From: CAVQGM01 sp963712065
GTDB lineage: Bacteria; Actinomycetota; Acidimicrobiia; Acidimicrobiales; Acidimicrobilacustridaceae
Reading direction: 5' to 3'
NCBI GenBank assembly: GCA_963712065.1
Contig: CAVQGM010000002.1
Location: 1,922,001 to 1,986,000, forward strand
DNA: 64,000 nucleotides
The notes under the pieces were generated by a model, which worked only from the letters and a program-made list of their open reading frames with translations, did not search any database and was not told where the DNA came from. Shown here piece after piece: positions 50,345-58,651 of this stretch; positions within the stretch are counted from its first letter, which is position 1; each line of letters opens with the position of its first letter. A program made the translations under genes and the position numbers.

Positions 50345-51538
50345 GTGGCCGACACGGGTACCGCATCCGCTCGCATCCTCGACGAGCAGGGTGTGGAGCG
50401 GCTCCTCGGTGAGCTCCTCGCGTCCCATGATCGCGTCCTCGGCCCGGTGGTGCGCGACGGCACGGTCGTCTACGACCTGCTCGACGGGCCCCGGGACCTG
50501 GCCCGTGGGGTGGGCGCCGATCAGTCGCCGGGCCGGTACCGCCTGACCGACGACCCCGAGGGGGCCTGGTTCGCCTGGGCCGCACCCGCCCAGAGCCTCA
50601 AGCCGTGGGTCCTGCCGGCCCGTGAGCTCGTGGCCGCCGCCGCCCGCGACCCGGCGACCGACACCTGGTCGTTCGCCCCGCCCGATGGGGACGGCGACGG
50701 GGCGCTCCCGGGTCGGGCCGGGTCCCTCGCCGCGTTCGGCGTGCGGGCCTGCGACCTGGCCGGCCTCGAGGTGCTGGGGCGGGTCATGAGGAGCGGGGTG
50801 CCGGACCCGGGTCCGGCGAGCCGGCGCCCCACGACCGTGGTGGCGGTGGCGTGCACGACGGTGGCCGAGACGTGCCTGTGTGCCTCGCTCGGCACCGGGC
50901 CGGCACCGGAGGGGGCCGACGTGGCCCTGACCGAGCTGGTCGAGGGCGGACGCCATCGGTTCGTGGCCGCCGCCGGCACCCATCGGGGGGCCGCCCTGCT
51001 CGAGGCGCTCGGCGCACCGGTGGCCGGCGACGTCGACGTGGCCGACGCCGCCGCCGCGGTCGGGCGGGCGGGCGCGGCGCAGGTCCGGGCGCTCGACGTG
51101 ACCGGCCTCCCCGGCGCGCTGCGGGCGGCCGCGGCGAGCCCGGCGTGGGCGGCCGTCGCCACGCGATGCCTCACCTGTGGCTCGTGCACGTCGGTGTGCC
51201 CGACCTGCTGCTGCTCCACGGTCGACGACGGCACCGATCCGGGCGGCACCCGGGCCGAGCGTTGGCAGGTGTGGGACTCGTGCTTCACGCTGGGCTTCAG
51301 CGAGCTGCACGGCGGCAGCGTCCGCAACTCGGCCGCGTCCCGGTACCGGCAGTGGCTCACCCACAAGCTCGACACGTGGTTCGACCAGTTCGGCGAGATC
51401 GGGTGCGTCGGCTGCGGTCGCTGCATCACCTGGTGCCCGGTGGGCATCGACCTCGTGGCCGAGGCGGCGGCGGCGCGCGCCGACCCCGGCGGCACCCCGG
51501 TCGCCCTGGGCCGGCGAGATCAGGGAGGCCGGCGATGA
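50345..51538 (+). CDS. [NiFe] hydrogenase electron-transfer (beta) subunit, 4Fe-4S protein
   Basis: The 397-residue protein (GTG start) matches the beta subunit of group 3b soluble hydrogenases (HydB/HyhB). The C-terminal part has two Cys-rich [4Fe-4S] motifs: [16 protein letters not shown] (about 277-292) and [15 protein letters not shown] (about 355-369). The N-terminal 270 residues are specific for this family and contain [13 protein letters not shown]. It carries electrons between the small subunit and the FAD subunit encoded two genes downstream. The gene begins the overlapping operon (50345-57514), the 61-bp gap before it holds no obvious promoter consensus. The stop overlaps the next ATG. 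Confidence 0.92.
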   Translation: MADTGTASARILDEQGVERLLGELLASHDRVLGPVVRDGTVVYDLLDGPRDLARGVGADQSPGRYRLTDDPEGAWFAWAAPAQSLKPWVLPARELVAAAARDPATDTWSFAPPDGDGDGALPGRAGSLAAFGVRACDLAGLEVLGRVMRSGVPDPGPASRRPTTVVAVACTTVAETCLCASLGTGPAPEGADVALTELVEGGRHRFVAAAGTHRGAALLEALGAPVAGDVDVADAAAAVGRAGAAQVRALDVTGLPGALRAAAASPAWAAVATRCLTCGSCTSVCPTCCCSTVDDGTDPGGTRAERWQVWDSCFTLGFSELHGGSVRNSAASRYRQWLTHKLDTWFDQFGEIGCVGCGRCITWCPVGIDLVAEAAAARADPGGTPVALGRRDQGGRR

Positions 51539-52029
51539 TGCGCACCATCCGCGACCTGCTGGCCGGTCAGGCCGACCTCGCCGGGCTGCCCGACCACGAC
51601 CTCGCGGTGATGGCCGAGTGCGGCCGGAACGTCGTGGTCCGGGCCGGCGACCTGCTCGGCGCCGAGGGCGAGCCCGCCGACGTCTGCTTCGTGCTGCGCG
51701 CCGGGCGGGTCGGCCTCGAGGTCCACGCCCCCGGGGCGGGCTCGGCGCTGCTCATGACCCTCGGCCCCGGCGAGCTGCTGGGCTGGTCGTGGTTGGTGCC
51801 GCCCCACCGGTGGACGGCCGACGCCCGGGCCCTGACCGACGTGCGTGCCGTGCAGCTCGACGGCGCCTGCCTGCGCCGGCACTGCGCCGACGACCCGGCG
51901 ATGGGCTTCCGCCTCACGCAGCGGATGGCCGGCGTCCTCGCCGGGCGGCTGCACGCCACCCGGCTCCAGCTCCTCGACCTCTACGCGGATCGCCCGCTCG
52001 CCGGGAAGGACCATGGCCCCGCCGCCTGA
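51535..52029 (+). CDS. Cyclic nucleotide-binding domain protein of the hydrogenase operon
   Basis: The 164-residue protein (ATG at 51535, overlapping the previous stop) is a single Crp/cNMP-binding beta-barrel without a DNA-binding domain. The barrel start reads VVVRAGDLLGAEGEPADVCFVLRAG (about 33-57). The phosphate-binding cassette region is LGPGELLGWSWLVPPHRWTADARAL (about 80-104), in which the Arg-Thr/Ser-Ala of CRP is replaced by R-W-T-A, so ligand binding is not assured. Proteins of this kind occur in other actinobacterial group 3b hydrogenase operons, for example in mycobacteria. It probably modulates the enzyme and does not act as a transcription factor. A cyclase gene lies 1.3 kb upstream. 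Confidence 0.9.
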   Translation: MMRTIRDLLAGQADLAGLPDHDLAVMAECGRNVVVRAGDLLGAEGEPADVCFVLRAGRVGLEVHAPGAGSALLMTLGPGELLGWSWLVPPHRWTADARALTDVRAVQLDGACLRRHCADDPAMGFRLTQRMAGVLAGRLHATRLQLLDLYADRPLAGKDHGPAA

Positions 52030-52939
52030 CGACCTCGTCGCGCCGATGGCCCCGTGGCCGGCGGCGTCGCCGATGGCGCCGTGGCCGGCGGCGTCGCCGA
52101 TGGCCCCGTGGCCGGCGACCGTGGTCGACCGGCGGGTCGAGACCGCAGACACCGTCACCGTCACCTTGGCGGTGCCCGATCGCGACCTGGCCGGGGCGTG
52201 CGAGCCCGGTCAGTTCTGCATGTTGTGGGTGCCCGGGGTCGGCGAGTCGGCGATCTCGCTGAGCGGGATCGGGGCGGACGGCACCGTCGACCACACCGTG
52301 AAGCGGGTCGGCGCGGTCACCGCCGCCCTGTGCGAGGCGCGCATCGGCGACGTGGTGGGGCTGCGGGGCCCGTTCGGGTGGGGCTGGGACCTGACGACGC
52401 CCGGCCTCGACGACCGGGTGGTGGTGGCCGGCGGGATCGGGCTGGCGCCGCTGCGGTCGCTGATCCGGCACCTGCTCGGCGGGGCCGCTGCGGCCCGCCG
52501 GCTCGCGGTGCTGGTGGGGTTCCGGTCACCGTCCGACGTGCTCTTCGCCGCCGAGCTGGACGACTGGCGCCGGCAGGGCGCCGACGTGCAGGTCACCGTC
52601 GACCGGGCCGACCAGGTTGGGGCCGACCAGGTTGGGGACGACCGGGTCTGGGACGGCGAGGTCGGCGTGGTCACCCGGCTCCTCGGCCGGATCGGGATCG
52701 ATCCGACCACGGTGGCGGCGGCCGTGTGCGGCCCCGAGGTGATGATGCGGTCGACGGCCCGCGAGCTCGCCGAACGGGGCGTGGCGCCGTCGCACATCCA
52801 GGTCTCGCTCGAGCGCAACATGCGCTGCGGCGTCGGCCACTGCGGCCACTGCCAGCTCGGACCGCTCCTGGTCTGCCGGCAGGGCCCGGTCCGCCGGTGG
52901 TCCGACGTCGAGGGGCTGCTGGAGGTGCGGGAGCTGTGA
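52013..52939 (+). CDS. [NiFe] hydrogenase FAD/NAD(P)-binding (gamma) subunit
   Basis: The ATG at 52013 follows GGGAAGGA and gives 308 residues. Residues 12-36 are a 9-residue tandem repeat (MAPWPAASP). The FAD domain follows ([30 protein letters not shown]), then the NAD(P) domain ([27 protein letters not shown]) and a C-terminal [2Fe-2S] cluster [17 protein letters not shown] (C-x4-C-x2-C-x8-C). This is the HydG/HyhG-type subunit that exchanges electrons with NAD(P)(H). It overlaps the previous gene by 17 bases and the next one by GTGA. An ADQVG duplication (52607-52636) is also present. Confidence 0.92.
   Translation: MAPPPDDLVAPMAPWPAASPMAPWPAASPMAPWPATVVDRRVETADTVTVTLAVPDRDLAGACEPGQFCMLWVPGVGESAISLSGIGADGTVDHTVKRVGAVTAALCEARIGDVVGLRGPFGWGWDLTTPGLDDRVVVAGGIGLAPLRSLIRHLLGGAAAARRLAVLVGFRSPSDVLFAAELDDWRRQGADVQVTVDRADQVGADQVGDDRVWDGEVGVVTRLLGRIGIDPTTVAAAVCGPEVMMRSTARELAERGVAPSHIQVSLERNMRCGVGHCGHCQLGPLLVCRQGPVRRWSDVEGLLEVREL
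52046..52120 (+). repeat. 27-bp in-frame tandem repeat (MAPWPAASP), 2.7 copies
   Basis: Two full and one partial copy of the unit lie in the N-terminal region of the FAD-subunit gene, with a single base change in the second copy. The encoded Trp/Pro-rich stretch precedes the flavin domain and appears to be an added linker. Confidence 0.92.
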
Positions 52940-53763
52940 ACGTCACCCGACCCCGAATCGACCGGCCCCGAATCGCCCGGCCCCGGATCGCGGTGTGGAA
53001 GTTCGCCTCGTGCGACGGGTGCCAGCTCACCCTGCTCGACTGCGAGGACGAGCTGCTGACCGTTGCCGAACAGGTCGACCTCGCCTACTTCCTCGAGGCG
53101 GGCCGGGCCGACGTGCACGGCCCCTACGACCTGTCGTTGGTCGAGGGGTCGATCAGCACCGAGGACGACGTCGAGCGCATCCGCCACGTGCGGGCCGTGT
53201 CGCGGACGCTCGTCACGATCGGGGCGTGCGCGACCGCCGGCGGGATCCAGGCCCTGCGCAACTTCTCCGACGTGGGCGAGTACCTGTCGATCGTGTACGC
53301 CCAGCCCGCCTACGTCGACACGCTGGCCCGGGCCACCCCGATCGCCGAGCACGTGCCCGTCGACGTCGAGGTCCGGGGCTGTCCCATCACCAAGGCCCAG
53401 CTGCTGGAGGTGATCGCGGCGTCGCTGGCGGGGCGGCGCCCGGTGCTGCCCGGCCACAGCGTCTGCGTGGACTGCAAGGCCCGGGGGGCGACGTGCGTGC
53501 TGGTGGCCGACGGGCAACCGTGTCTCGGGCCCGTCACCCACGCCGGGTGCGGCGCGCTGTGCCCGTCGTACCGGCGCGGGTGCTACGGCTGCTTCGGACC
53601 GGCCGAGACCCCGAACCTGCCCGCGCTCACCGACCGGCTGGCCGAGCTCGGCGCCTCGTCGACCGCCGCGGTGCGGATGCTGCGCACCTTCAACGCGTGG
53701 GCCGAGCCGTTCCGGGACGAGTCGAGCCGCCTCACCACCACCCGACCGGGGAGCGGGTCGTGA
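52936..53763 (+). CDS. hyhS: [NiFe] hydrogenase small subunit (group 3b type)
   Basis: The 275-residue protein (GTG at 52936) carries the proximal [4Fe-4S] ligands: SCDGC (Cys26, Cys29), GACATAGG (about 97) and RGCPI (about 141), plus further cysteine motifs [20 protein letters not shown] and CYGCFGP (about 175-220) that hold the medial and distal clusters. There is no Tat signal, so the enzyme is cytoplasmic, as in group 3b. The N-terminal RPRI motif is present three times as a 15-bp repeat (52948-52992). It passes electrons from the large subunit to the beta subunit. Coupled to the large subunit gene by a 4-base overlap. Confidence 0.95.
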   Translation: MNVTRPRIDRPRIARPRIAVWKFASCDGCQLTLLDCEDELLTVAEQVDLAYFLEAGRADVHGPYDLSLVEGSISTEDDVERIRHVRAVSRTLVTIGACATAGGIQALRNFSDVGEYLSIVYAQPAYVDTLARATPIAEHVPVDVEVRGCPITKAQLLEVIAASLAGRRPVLPGHSVCVDCKARGATCVLVADGQPCLGPVTHAGCGALCPSYRRGCYGCFGPAETPNLPALTDRLAELGASSTAAVRMLRTFNAWAEPFRDESSRLTTTRPGSGS

Positions 53764-55097
53764 CCCATCGCACGCCGCCGAGCCACACCCTCCGGGTCGA
53801 TGCCCTCACCCGGGTGGAGGGCGAGGGGGCGATGGTCGTCGAGGTCGACGGCGGCGAGGTGCGCGACGTGCAGCTGCGCATCTACGAACCGCCTCGCTTC
53901 TTCGAGGCGTTCCTGCGGGGACGGGGCCACACCGAGCCGCCGGACATCACGGCGAGGATCTGCGGCATCTGCCCCGTCGCCTACCAGATGAGCGCGTGCG
54001 CGGCCATCGAGGACGCGTGCGGCGTCACCGTCGACCCCCGGGTGCGGGCCCTGCGGACGCTGCTGTACCTCGGTGAGTGGATCGAGAGCCACACCCTCCA
54101 CGTCTACCTGTTGCACGCCCCCGACTTCCTCGGCGTGGACAGCGCCATCGACCTCGCCGAGCGCGATCGACCGACCGTGGAGCGCGGGCTGCGGTTGAAG
54201 AAGGCCGGGAACCACGTCCTCGAGGTGCTCGGGGGCCGGGCCGTGCACCCGGTGAACGTCAAGGTGGGCGGCTTCTGGCGGGCGCCGACCCGGGCCGAGC
54301 TGCGACCGCTTCGCGACGAGCTGGCGGTGGCCCGCGACGACGCCCTGGCCACGGTGGCGTGGGTCGCCGGCTTCGACTTCCCCGACCACGGCGAGCCCCA
54401 CGTCGACCTGGCCCTGCGCCACCCCCACGAGTACGCGATCCTCGACGGGCGCATCGTGTCGAGCGAGGGCCACGACCTGGCGCCCTCGGCGTTCGAGGAC
54501 CACGTCGTCGAGGAGCAGGTCCCGCACTCCACCGCGCTGCACGCCCGGCTGCTCGACGGTCGCCACTACCGGGTGGGGCCGCTCGCCCGGTTCAACCTCA
54601 ACCACGACCGGCTCTCGGCGGTGGCCGCCGAGGCGGCGGCCACCGCGGGGCTCGTCGCCCCGGTGCACAACCCGTTCCGCAGCATCGTGGTCCGGGCCGT
54701 CGAGGTGCTCCACGCCTGCGACCGGGCCGTGGCCCTGATCGACGACTACGAGGCACCCGACCCGGCGGCGACGCCGGTGCCGCCGGTGGCGGCCGTGGGC
54801 CATGGCGCCACCGAGGCCCCCCGGGGACTGCTGTACCACCGCTACGCGCTCGACGCCGACGGGACGATCACCGACGCCGTGATCGTCCCGCCCACGTCGC
54901 AGAACCAGGCGATCATCGAACACGACCTGTGGCACGTCGTCGACGACCACCTGCGGGCCAACGGCGGCGCGCTCGACACCGACGCCCTCACCCACACCTG
55001 CGAGCAGGCGATCCGGAACCACGACCCGTGCATCTCCTGCGCCACGCACTTCCTGGATCTCCGGGTGGTCGGGGATCTGCGGGTGGTCGGGCGATGA
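53760..55097 (+). CDS. hyhL: [NiFe] hydrogenase large subunit (group 3b type)
   Basis: The 445-residue subunit (GTG start) holds the Ni-Fe site. The L1 motif [14 protein letters not shown] gives Cys68 and Cys71. The L2 motif DPCISCATH gives Cys424 and Cys427 with His430, after which 15 residues (a duplicated DLRVVG motif) are removed by the maturation protease to finish the active site. The sequence [21 protein letters not shown] at the start is typical of group 3 hydrogenases. The enzyme oxidises or forms H2 with NAD(P)(H), and in mycobacteria the group 3b enzyme works during hypoxia. Accessory genes hypA, B, D, E and F are not in the window. Confidence 0.95.
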   Translation: MTHRTPPSHTLRVDALTRVEGEGAMVVEVDGGEVRDVQLRIYEPPRFFEAFLRGRGHTEPPDITARICGICPVAYQMSACAAIEDACGVTVDPRVRALRTLLYLGEWIESHTLHVYLLHAPDFLGVDSAIDLAERDRPTVERGLRLKKAGNHVLEVLGGRAVHPVNVKVGGFWRAPTRAELRPLRDELAVARDDALATVAWVAGFDFPDHGEPHVDLALRHPHEYAILDGRIVSSEGHDLAPSAFEDHVVEEQVPHSTALHARLLDGRHYRVGPLARFNLNHDRLSAVAAEAAATAGLVAPVHNPFRSIVVRAVEVLHACDRAVALIDDYEAPDPAATPVPPVAAVGHGATEAPRGLLYHRYALDADGTITDAVIVPPTSQNQAIIEHDLWHVVDDHLRANGGALDTDALTHTCEQAIRNHDPCISCATHFLDLRVVGDLRVVGR

Positions 55098-55606
55098 GCG
55101 CGCCCGTGGTCGTGATCGGGGTCGGGAACCCGTGGCGGGGCGACGACGGGGTGGGCGCCGCCGTGGCCCGGGAGGTCGCCGCCCGGCTGGGGCGCCGCGA
55201 TCCCCGGCCCGAGGTCGAGGTGGTGGAGGTCGACGGGGAGCCGGCCCGGCTGGTCGAGCTGTGGGCCGACCGGGACCTGGCCGTGGTCGTCGACGCGGTC
55301 GTGTCCGGGGCGGCACCGGGGACGGTGCTCCGCGGCGATGCCACGCACCGGGGCGGCCCCGATCTCGGGCCCGCCCCCACCCGCTCCCGGGTCGGGGGAT
55401 CGCACGCGGTCGGGATCGCCGACGCGGTGGCCCTCGGTCGGGCGCTCGGCCGACTGCCGGCGCGCCTGGTGGCCGTCGGGGTCGAGGCGGCCGGCTTCGG
55501 CCACGTCGCCGACCTGGCCCTCGACCCCCGGGTGGCGGCGGCCGTGCCGGATGCGGCCGACCTGGTCGTCGCCGAGGTCCTGGGAGGTGACGGATCGTGT
55601 GCCTGA
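55094..55606 (+). CDS. Hydrogenase maturation protease (HyaD/HycI family)
   Basis: The 170-residue protease removes the C-terminal tail of the large subunit once nickel is in place. It has the family N-terminus VVVIGVGNPWRGDDGVGAAVA (Glu/Asp for nickel near position 17), a metal-binding Asp in VVVDAVVSG, and SHAVGIADAVALG with the conserved His. A few residues are typical: GRALGRLPARLVAVGVEAAGFGH. The start ATG overlaps the large-subunit stop, so protease and substrate are translated together. The following HypC-like gene starts ten bases before its stop. Confidence 0.92.
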   Translation: MSAPVVVIGVGNPWRGDDGVGAAVAREVAARLGRRDPRPEVEVVEVDGEPARLVELWADRDLAVVVDAVVSGAAPGTVLRGDATHRGGPDLGPAPTRSRVGGSHAVGIADAVALGRALGRLPARLVAVGVEAAGFGHVADLALDPRVAAAVPDAADLVVAEVLGGDGSCA

Positions 55607-55815
55607 GCCGGGAGGTGCGCCTCGTCACCATCGGTGAGCGAGGCGAGGCCGTCGGTGTGCCCGTCGGTGTGCCCGTGGGCGAGGGTGGCGGGCCGCGGGT
55701 CCGGGTGCGACTCGACCTGCTCGTGCTCGAGCAGCGTCCCGTCGCCGTGGGCGACGTGGTGGTCGTCGACTGCGGCTTCGCCCTCGACGTCGTGGAGACG
55801 GGAGACCGGACATGA
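55597..55815 (+). CDS. hypC: HypC/HupF-family hydrogenase assembly chaperone
   Basis: The 72-residue protein (GTG start, ten-base overlap with the protease gene) begins with Met-Cys, the conserved Cys2 of HypC that carries the Fe(CN)2CO unit, and ends in VAVGDVVVVDCGFALDVV, the second family motif (V-G-D-y-V-x-V-H/D-x-G-f-A). A 12-bp duplication (GVPV twice, 55651-55674) makes the middle longer. HypC moves the iron centre to the large subunit with HypD. Only this hyp gene lies in the operon. The next gene overlaps by ATGA. Confidence 0.88.
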   Translation: MCLSREVRLVTIGERGEAVGVPVGVPVGEGGGPRVRVRLDLLVLEQRPVAVGDVVVVDCGFALDVVETGDRT

Positions 55816-56741
55816 GCGAGCGACGGGTCGACGGGGTGGCGGCGGCGGTGGTCGCGGCGGCCATCTCGGGGGTGGCGGTGTTCCTGAACGGCCTGGCCGT
55901 CAAGGGCGCCGGCGGACCGGCCCTGCACACCACGACCAAGAACGCGGTGGCGGCCCTGGTGCTCGTCGTCGCCGTGGTGACCCTGACCCGGCGGGGGTCC
56001 CCGGCCGGGTGGACGCGGCCGACGACGGCCGCGCAGGTCGCCGGCCTGGCGGTCGTGGCCGTCGTGGGCGGTGGGGTGGCGTTCGTGCTGTTCTTCGAGG
56101 GGCTGGCCCGGGCGTCGTCCACCGACGCCGCCCTGCTGCACAAGACGCTCGTGGTCTGGGTGGCGCTGGCCGCCCCGTTGGTGCTCGGCGAGCGCGTCGG
56201 CTGGCCGGTGGTGGCCGGCGTGGCCGGGCTGGTGGCGGGCCAGGTCCTCCTGGCCGGGGGCCTCGACGGTGTGGAGGTCGGGTCGGCGGAGGCCATGATC
56301 CTGGCGGCCACGGTGCTGTGGGCGGGCGAGGTCCTCGTCGCCAAGCGACTGCTCGGTGGGCTCTCCCCGCTCACCGTCGGCTCGGTCCGGCTCGGCGGCG
56401 GGTTGGTGGTCCTGGTCGCCTGGGCGGCGGCCACCGGTGCCCTGGCGAAGGTCCCCGACGCCGGCGTCGAGGTGTGGGCGTGGGCGGCGGTGACGGGGCT
56501 GGTGCTCGCCGGCTACGTGGCCTGCTGGCTCGTCGCCCTCGCCCATGGCCCCGCCACCGTGGTCACCGCGGTGCTGGTGCTCGCCGTGCCCGTCACCGCC
56601 GTGCTCGACGCCGCCTTCCGGGGCGTGGCACTGGCCCCGAAGCTCGAGGGCCTGGTCGTCATCGTCGTCGCCGGGCTGGTGGTCGTGCGGTGGCCCCGAT
56701 CCCGGCGGGACCCGGCGTCGGCGAAGGGGCTGGCGTCGTGA
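55812..56741 (+). CDS. EamA/DMT-family transporter in the hydrogenase operon
   Basis: The 309-residue protein has ten hydrophobic helices arranged as two EamA repeats: helices 1-5 (VAAAVVAAAISGVAVFLNG onward) and 6-10 (ILAATVLWAGEVLVAKRLL onward). DMT-superfamily transporters export or import small metabolites. The substrate is not known, and nothing in the sequence marks a nickel transporter. Its translation is coupled on both sides (ATGA with hypC, GTGA with the 258-residue gene), so it is a real member of the operon and not a chance neighbour. A role in hydrogenase metal supply or in export of a metabolite is speculative. Confidence 0.88.
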   Translation: MSERRVDGVAAAVVAAAISGVAVFLNGLAVKGAGGPALHTTTKNAVAALVLVVAVVTLTRRGSPAGWTRPTTAAQVAGLAVVAVVGGGVAFVLFFEGLARASSTDAALLHKTLVVWVALAAPLVLGERVGWPVVAGVAGLVAGQVLLAGGLDGVEVGSAEAMILAATVLWAGEVLVAKRLLGGLSPLTVGSVRLGGGLVVLVAWAAATGALAKVPDAGVEVWAWAAVTGLVLAGYVACWLVALAHGPATVVTAVLVLAVPVTAVLDAAFRGVALAPKLEGLVVIVVAGLVVVRWPRSRRDPASAKGLAS

Positions 56742-57514
56742 GCGACGTGCCCGGTCGGGGGCTCGGCGGGGCGGTCGTGTTCGCCCGGTACGCCTTCCCC
56801 CCGAACGTGCTCGGCTACTGCGGGCCGGGCTCGGTGGACACGTTGTTCGAGCACGCCCACGCCGGCGTCGACGACGGCGGCATCCGGCCGTTGGCGCGCG
56901 AGTTCGAGGGGGCGTGGCCCTACCTCGAGGTGCTGGCCGGGGTGGTGGGGGTCGACGATCCGCTCGACCGGCGCGTGGTCGAGGCGTACTGGCTGGGTTC
57001 GCCGCTGGCGTCGCGGGTGGCGCTGGCCGATCTGGGCACGTCGGTCGAGGAGCGGTTCCGGGCCCGGGCCGGCCCCACCTGGGAACGGATGTCGCGGGCG
57101 CTGCAGCCGGGCGCGCCGCTGTGCCACGCCTTCCACGTCCTGTGCGTCAGCCCGTGGGTGGGCCTGCTGCGTGCCGGCGTGGCCGAGGCCGCGCTCGAGG
57201 TCGTCGATCGGTGCCGGATCCGGTGGGGCACCGTGACCGAGGTCGACGGGGACCGCTGTCGGGTCGAGAGCCGGCCGCTCGAGTGGGTGGGCGGGTCGCT
57301 CCACCTCGGCGCGGCGCGCGAGGAGTGGCTCCGCCACGCCCGTGACGGCGCCTCCCTCGGCCCGCCGCCGGGACCGGGCGACACCGTGAGCTGCCACTGG
57401 GACTGGGTGTGCGACGTGGTGACCCCGCGTCAGGTGGCGTGGCTGCGGTCGTCCACCGACGCCGCCGTGGGGCTGGCCAACGGCCAGCGCGGCGCGACGC
57501 GAGTCGAGCGCTGA
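56738..57514 (+). CDS. DUF6390-like protein at the end of the hydrogenase operon
   Basis: The GTG at 56738 overlaps the transporter stop and gives 258 residues. The protein is soluble and acidic, with FARYAFPPNVLGYCGPG near the start (Cys), a core of EFEGAWPYLEVLAG and VVEAYWLGSPLA, PLCHAFHVLCVSPWVG (about 128-143, two Cys and His), and SCHWDWVCDVVTPRQ near the end (two Cys, His). I believe it belongs to DUF6390, a family of unknown function; this name is from memory. The repeated Cys/His pairs suggest metal or haem binding. Being coupled to a hydrogenase maturation operon, it may help assembly or electron transfer. Confidence 0.75.
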   Translation: MSDVPGRGLGGAVVFARYAFPPNVLGYCGPGSVDTLFEHAHAGVDDGGIRPLAREFEGAWPYLEVLAGVVGVDDPLDRRVVEAYWLGSPLASRVALADLGTSVEERFRARAGPTWERMSRALQPGAPLCHAFHVLCVSPWVGLLRAGVAEAALEVVDRCRIRWGTVTEVDGDRCRVESRPLEWVGGSLHLGAAREEWLRHARDGASLGPPPGPGDTVSCHWDWVCDVVTPRQVAWLRSSTDAAVGLANGQRGATRVER

Positions 57515-57529
57515 CGATCGACGAGCCCG

Positions 57530-58456
57530 TCAGACGCCCAGGGCCACGATGGCGGTGAGGTAGGCCGAGTAGCCCGCGAGGAGGAGCGACGCGCGCCGGC
57601 GACCGTAGCGGCCGGTACGGCCGGGGATGAGGAGCGCGGCGGCACCGAGACCGGCGGCGAGCCCGAGGGCGACCTCGTCGAACGGGACGCGCGCCGGTTG
57701 GATCACGACGGCGACGGGCACGATGAGCAGCCCGTTGAACAGGTTGCTGCCCAGCACGGTGCCGACACCGATCTCGGCGTGGTGGCGGCGGGCGGCGATC
57801 AACACGGTGGCCACTTCCGGTGTCGACGTGCCCAACGCGACGACCGTCGCGCCGATCACGAACGGATCCAGGCCCGCCCGGGTTCCGAGGACCTCGGCCG
57901 AGCTCACGATCAGCCGTCCGGCCGTGATCAGCAACGCCGTACCAGACGCGGCGCTGACCAGCGCCCAACCCACCCGATGTTCCCCCAACACCTGCTCGGC
58001 CGCGCTGCGCTCGCCGCGGGCGTGACGCACCGTCACGCCGAGCCAGCCACCGAAGACGACGAGGAGCACGAGCGCGTCCCACCGGGTGAGCACACCGTCG
58101 ACCAGCAGCACCGCCGTGAGCGCGGGCGCACCGAGCGCGAAAGGGAGGTTGCGGCGCAGCGCGACTCGATCAGGCTGGATGGGGCGAAGCAGCAGCGCCA
58201 ACGCCAGGACCACGGCGATGTTCACGATGTTGCTGCCGAGGGCGTCGCCGAGCGCCAGATCCGACCGGCCGTCCGCCGACGCGGTGACCGAGACCGCCAG
58301 CTCGGGGCTCGAGGTCGCGAACGCGGCGATCGTCGCGGCCGCGAGCCCCGGCGACACCCGAAGCCATTCGGCCAGCCCGACCGTGCCCCGCACGAACAAC
58401 TCGCCGCCCACTGCGGCCAGCACCACACCGGCCACGAGGACCACGATCTCCGTCAT
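57530..58456 (-). CDS. Sodium/calcium exchanger-family (CaCA) membrane protein
   Basis: The 308-residue protein has about ten helices and the two inverted alpha-repeats of cation/Ca2+ exchangers: AAFATSSPELAVS with GDALGSNIVNI (about 44-80) and VALGTSTPEVATV with GTVLGSNLFNG (about 206-240), both with the S-P/T-P-E calcium ligands. The Thr/Ser-Pro-Glu signature is complete in each repeat, so the exchanger should be active. It moves Ca2+ out against Na+ or H+. The ATG at 58456 lies three bases after a short frame made from an SDR remnant, which may supply its promoter. Confidence 0.92.
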   Translation of the reverse strand: MTEIVVLVAGVVLAAVGGELFVRGTVGLAEWLRVSPGLAAATIAAFATSSPELAVSVTASADGRSDLALGDALGSNIVNIAVVLALALLLRPIQPDRVALRRNLPFALGAPALTAVLLVDGVLTRWDALVLLVVFGGWLGVTVRHARGERSAAEQVLGEHRVGWALVSAASGTALLITAGRLIVSSAEVLGTRAGLDPFVIGATVVALGTSTPEVATVLIAARRHHAEIGVGTVLGSNLFNGLLIVPVAVVIQPARVPFDEVALGLAAGLGAAALLIPGRTGRYGRRRASLLLAGYSAYLTAIVALGV

Positions 58457-58459
58457 CGG

Positions 58460-58528
58460 TCACGGTCCGGGCTCGGTCCCCCGCCGGTTCGCGCACGCCC
58501 CGGCGACGAGGACCACCGGATCGTTCAT
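58460..58528 (-). pseudogene. Decayed N-terminal fragment of an SDR gene
   Basis: A 22-codon frame, MNDPVVLVAGACANRRGTEPGP, resembles the start of the SDR at 60174-60974 (MTDRVILVTGASAG). The first 33 bases match at most positions; about 20 bases of the glycine-loop coding part are then missing, and the frame ends after 22 codons. The upstream region also matches. It is likely a partial copy, now a short leader frame just ahead of the exchanger gene (TGA, two bases, ATG with a shared G). Confidence 0.65.
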
Positions 58529-58536
58529 CGGCGCTG

Positions 58537-58542
58537 AGCCTA
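58537..58542 (-). promoter_or_regulatory. Candidate -10 (TAGGCT) copied with the SDR fragment
   Basis: TAGGCT lies eight bases before the ATG of the fragment, in the 12-base block tgagcctaggtg (+ strand) that also precedes the complete SDR gene at the same distance. It may now drive the Ca2+ exchanger gene. Confidence 0.5.
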
Positions 58543-58651
58543 GGTGCCCGGCGTATCGATTCGCAGGCACCGATGCGCCGTCGGTGAGAGGATCTGCGCG
58601 TTCGCACTGGCTCGGGCGCACCGCCCCGCCGATCCGCTCAAGGAGATCCTG

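Noticed and set aside
47290..50463. 1057-codon minus-strand open frame across the epimerase and cyclase genes
   Set aside because: Long but of repetitive Arg/Gly/Asp composition, antisense to two well-supported genes. The part in front (46557-47756) is the CapA gene in another frame.
50345..55815. Possible identification as an uptake (group 1) hydrogenase
   Set aside because: No Tat signal on the small subunit and no cytochrome b gene; an FAD/NAD(P) subunit and beta subunit are present, so group 3b fits better.
53583..56546. 987-codon minus-strand frame across the hydrogenase genes
   Set aside because: No domain; composition of a frame shadow. The + strand has full hydrogenase motifs.
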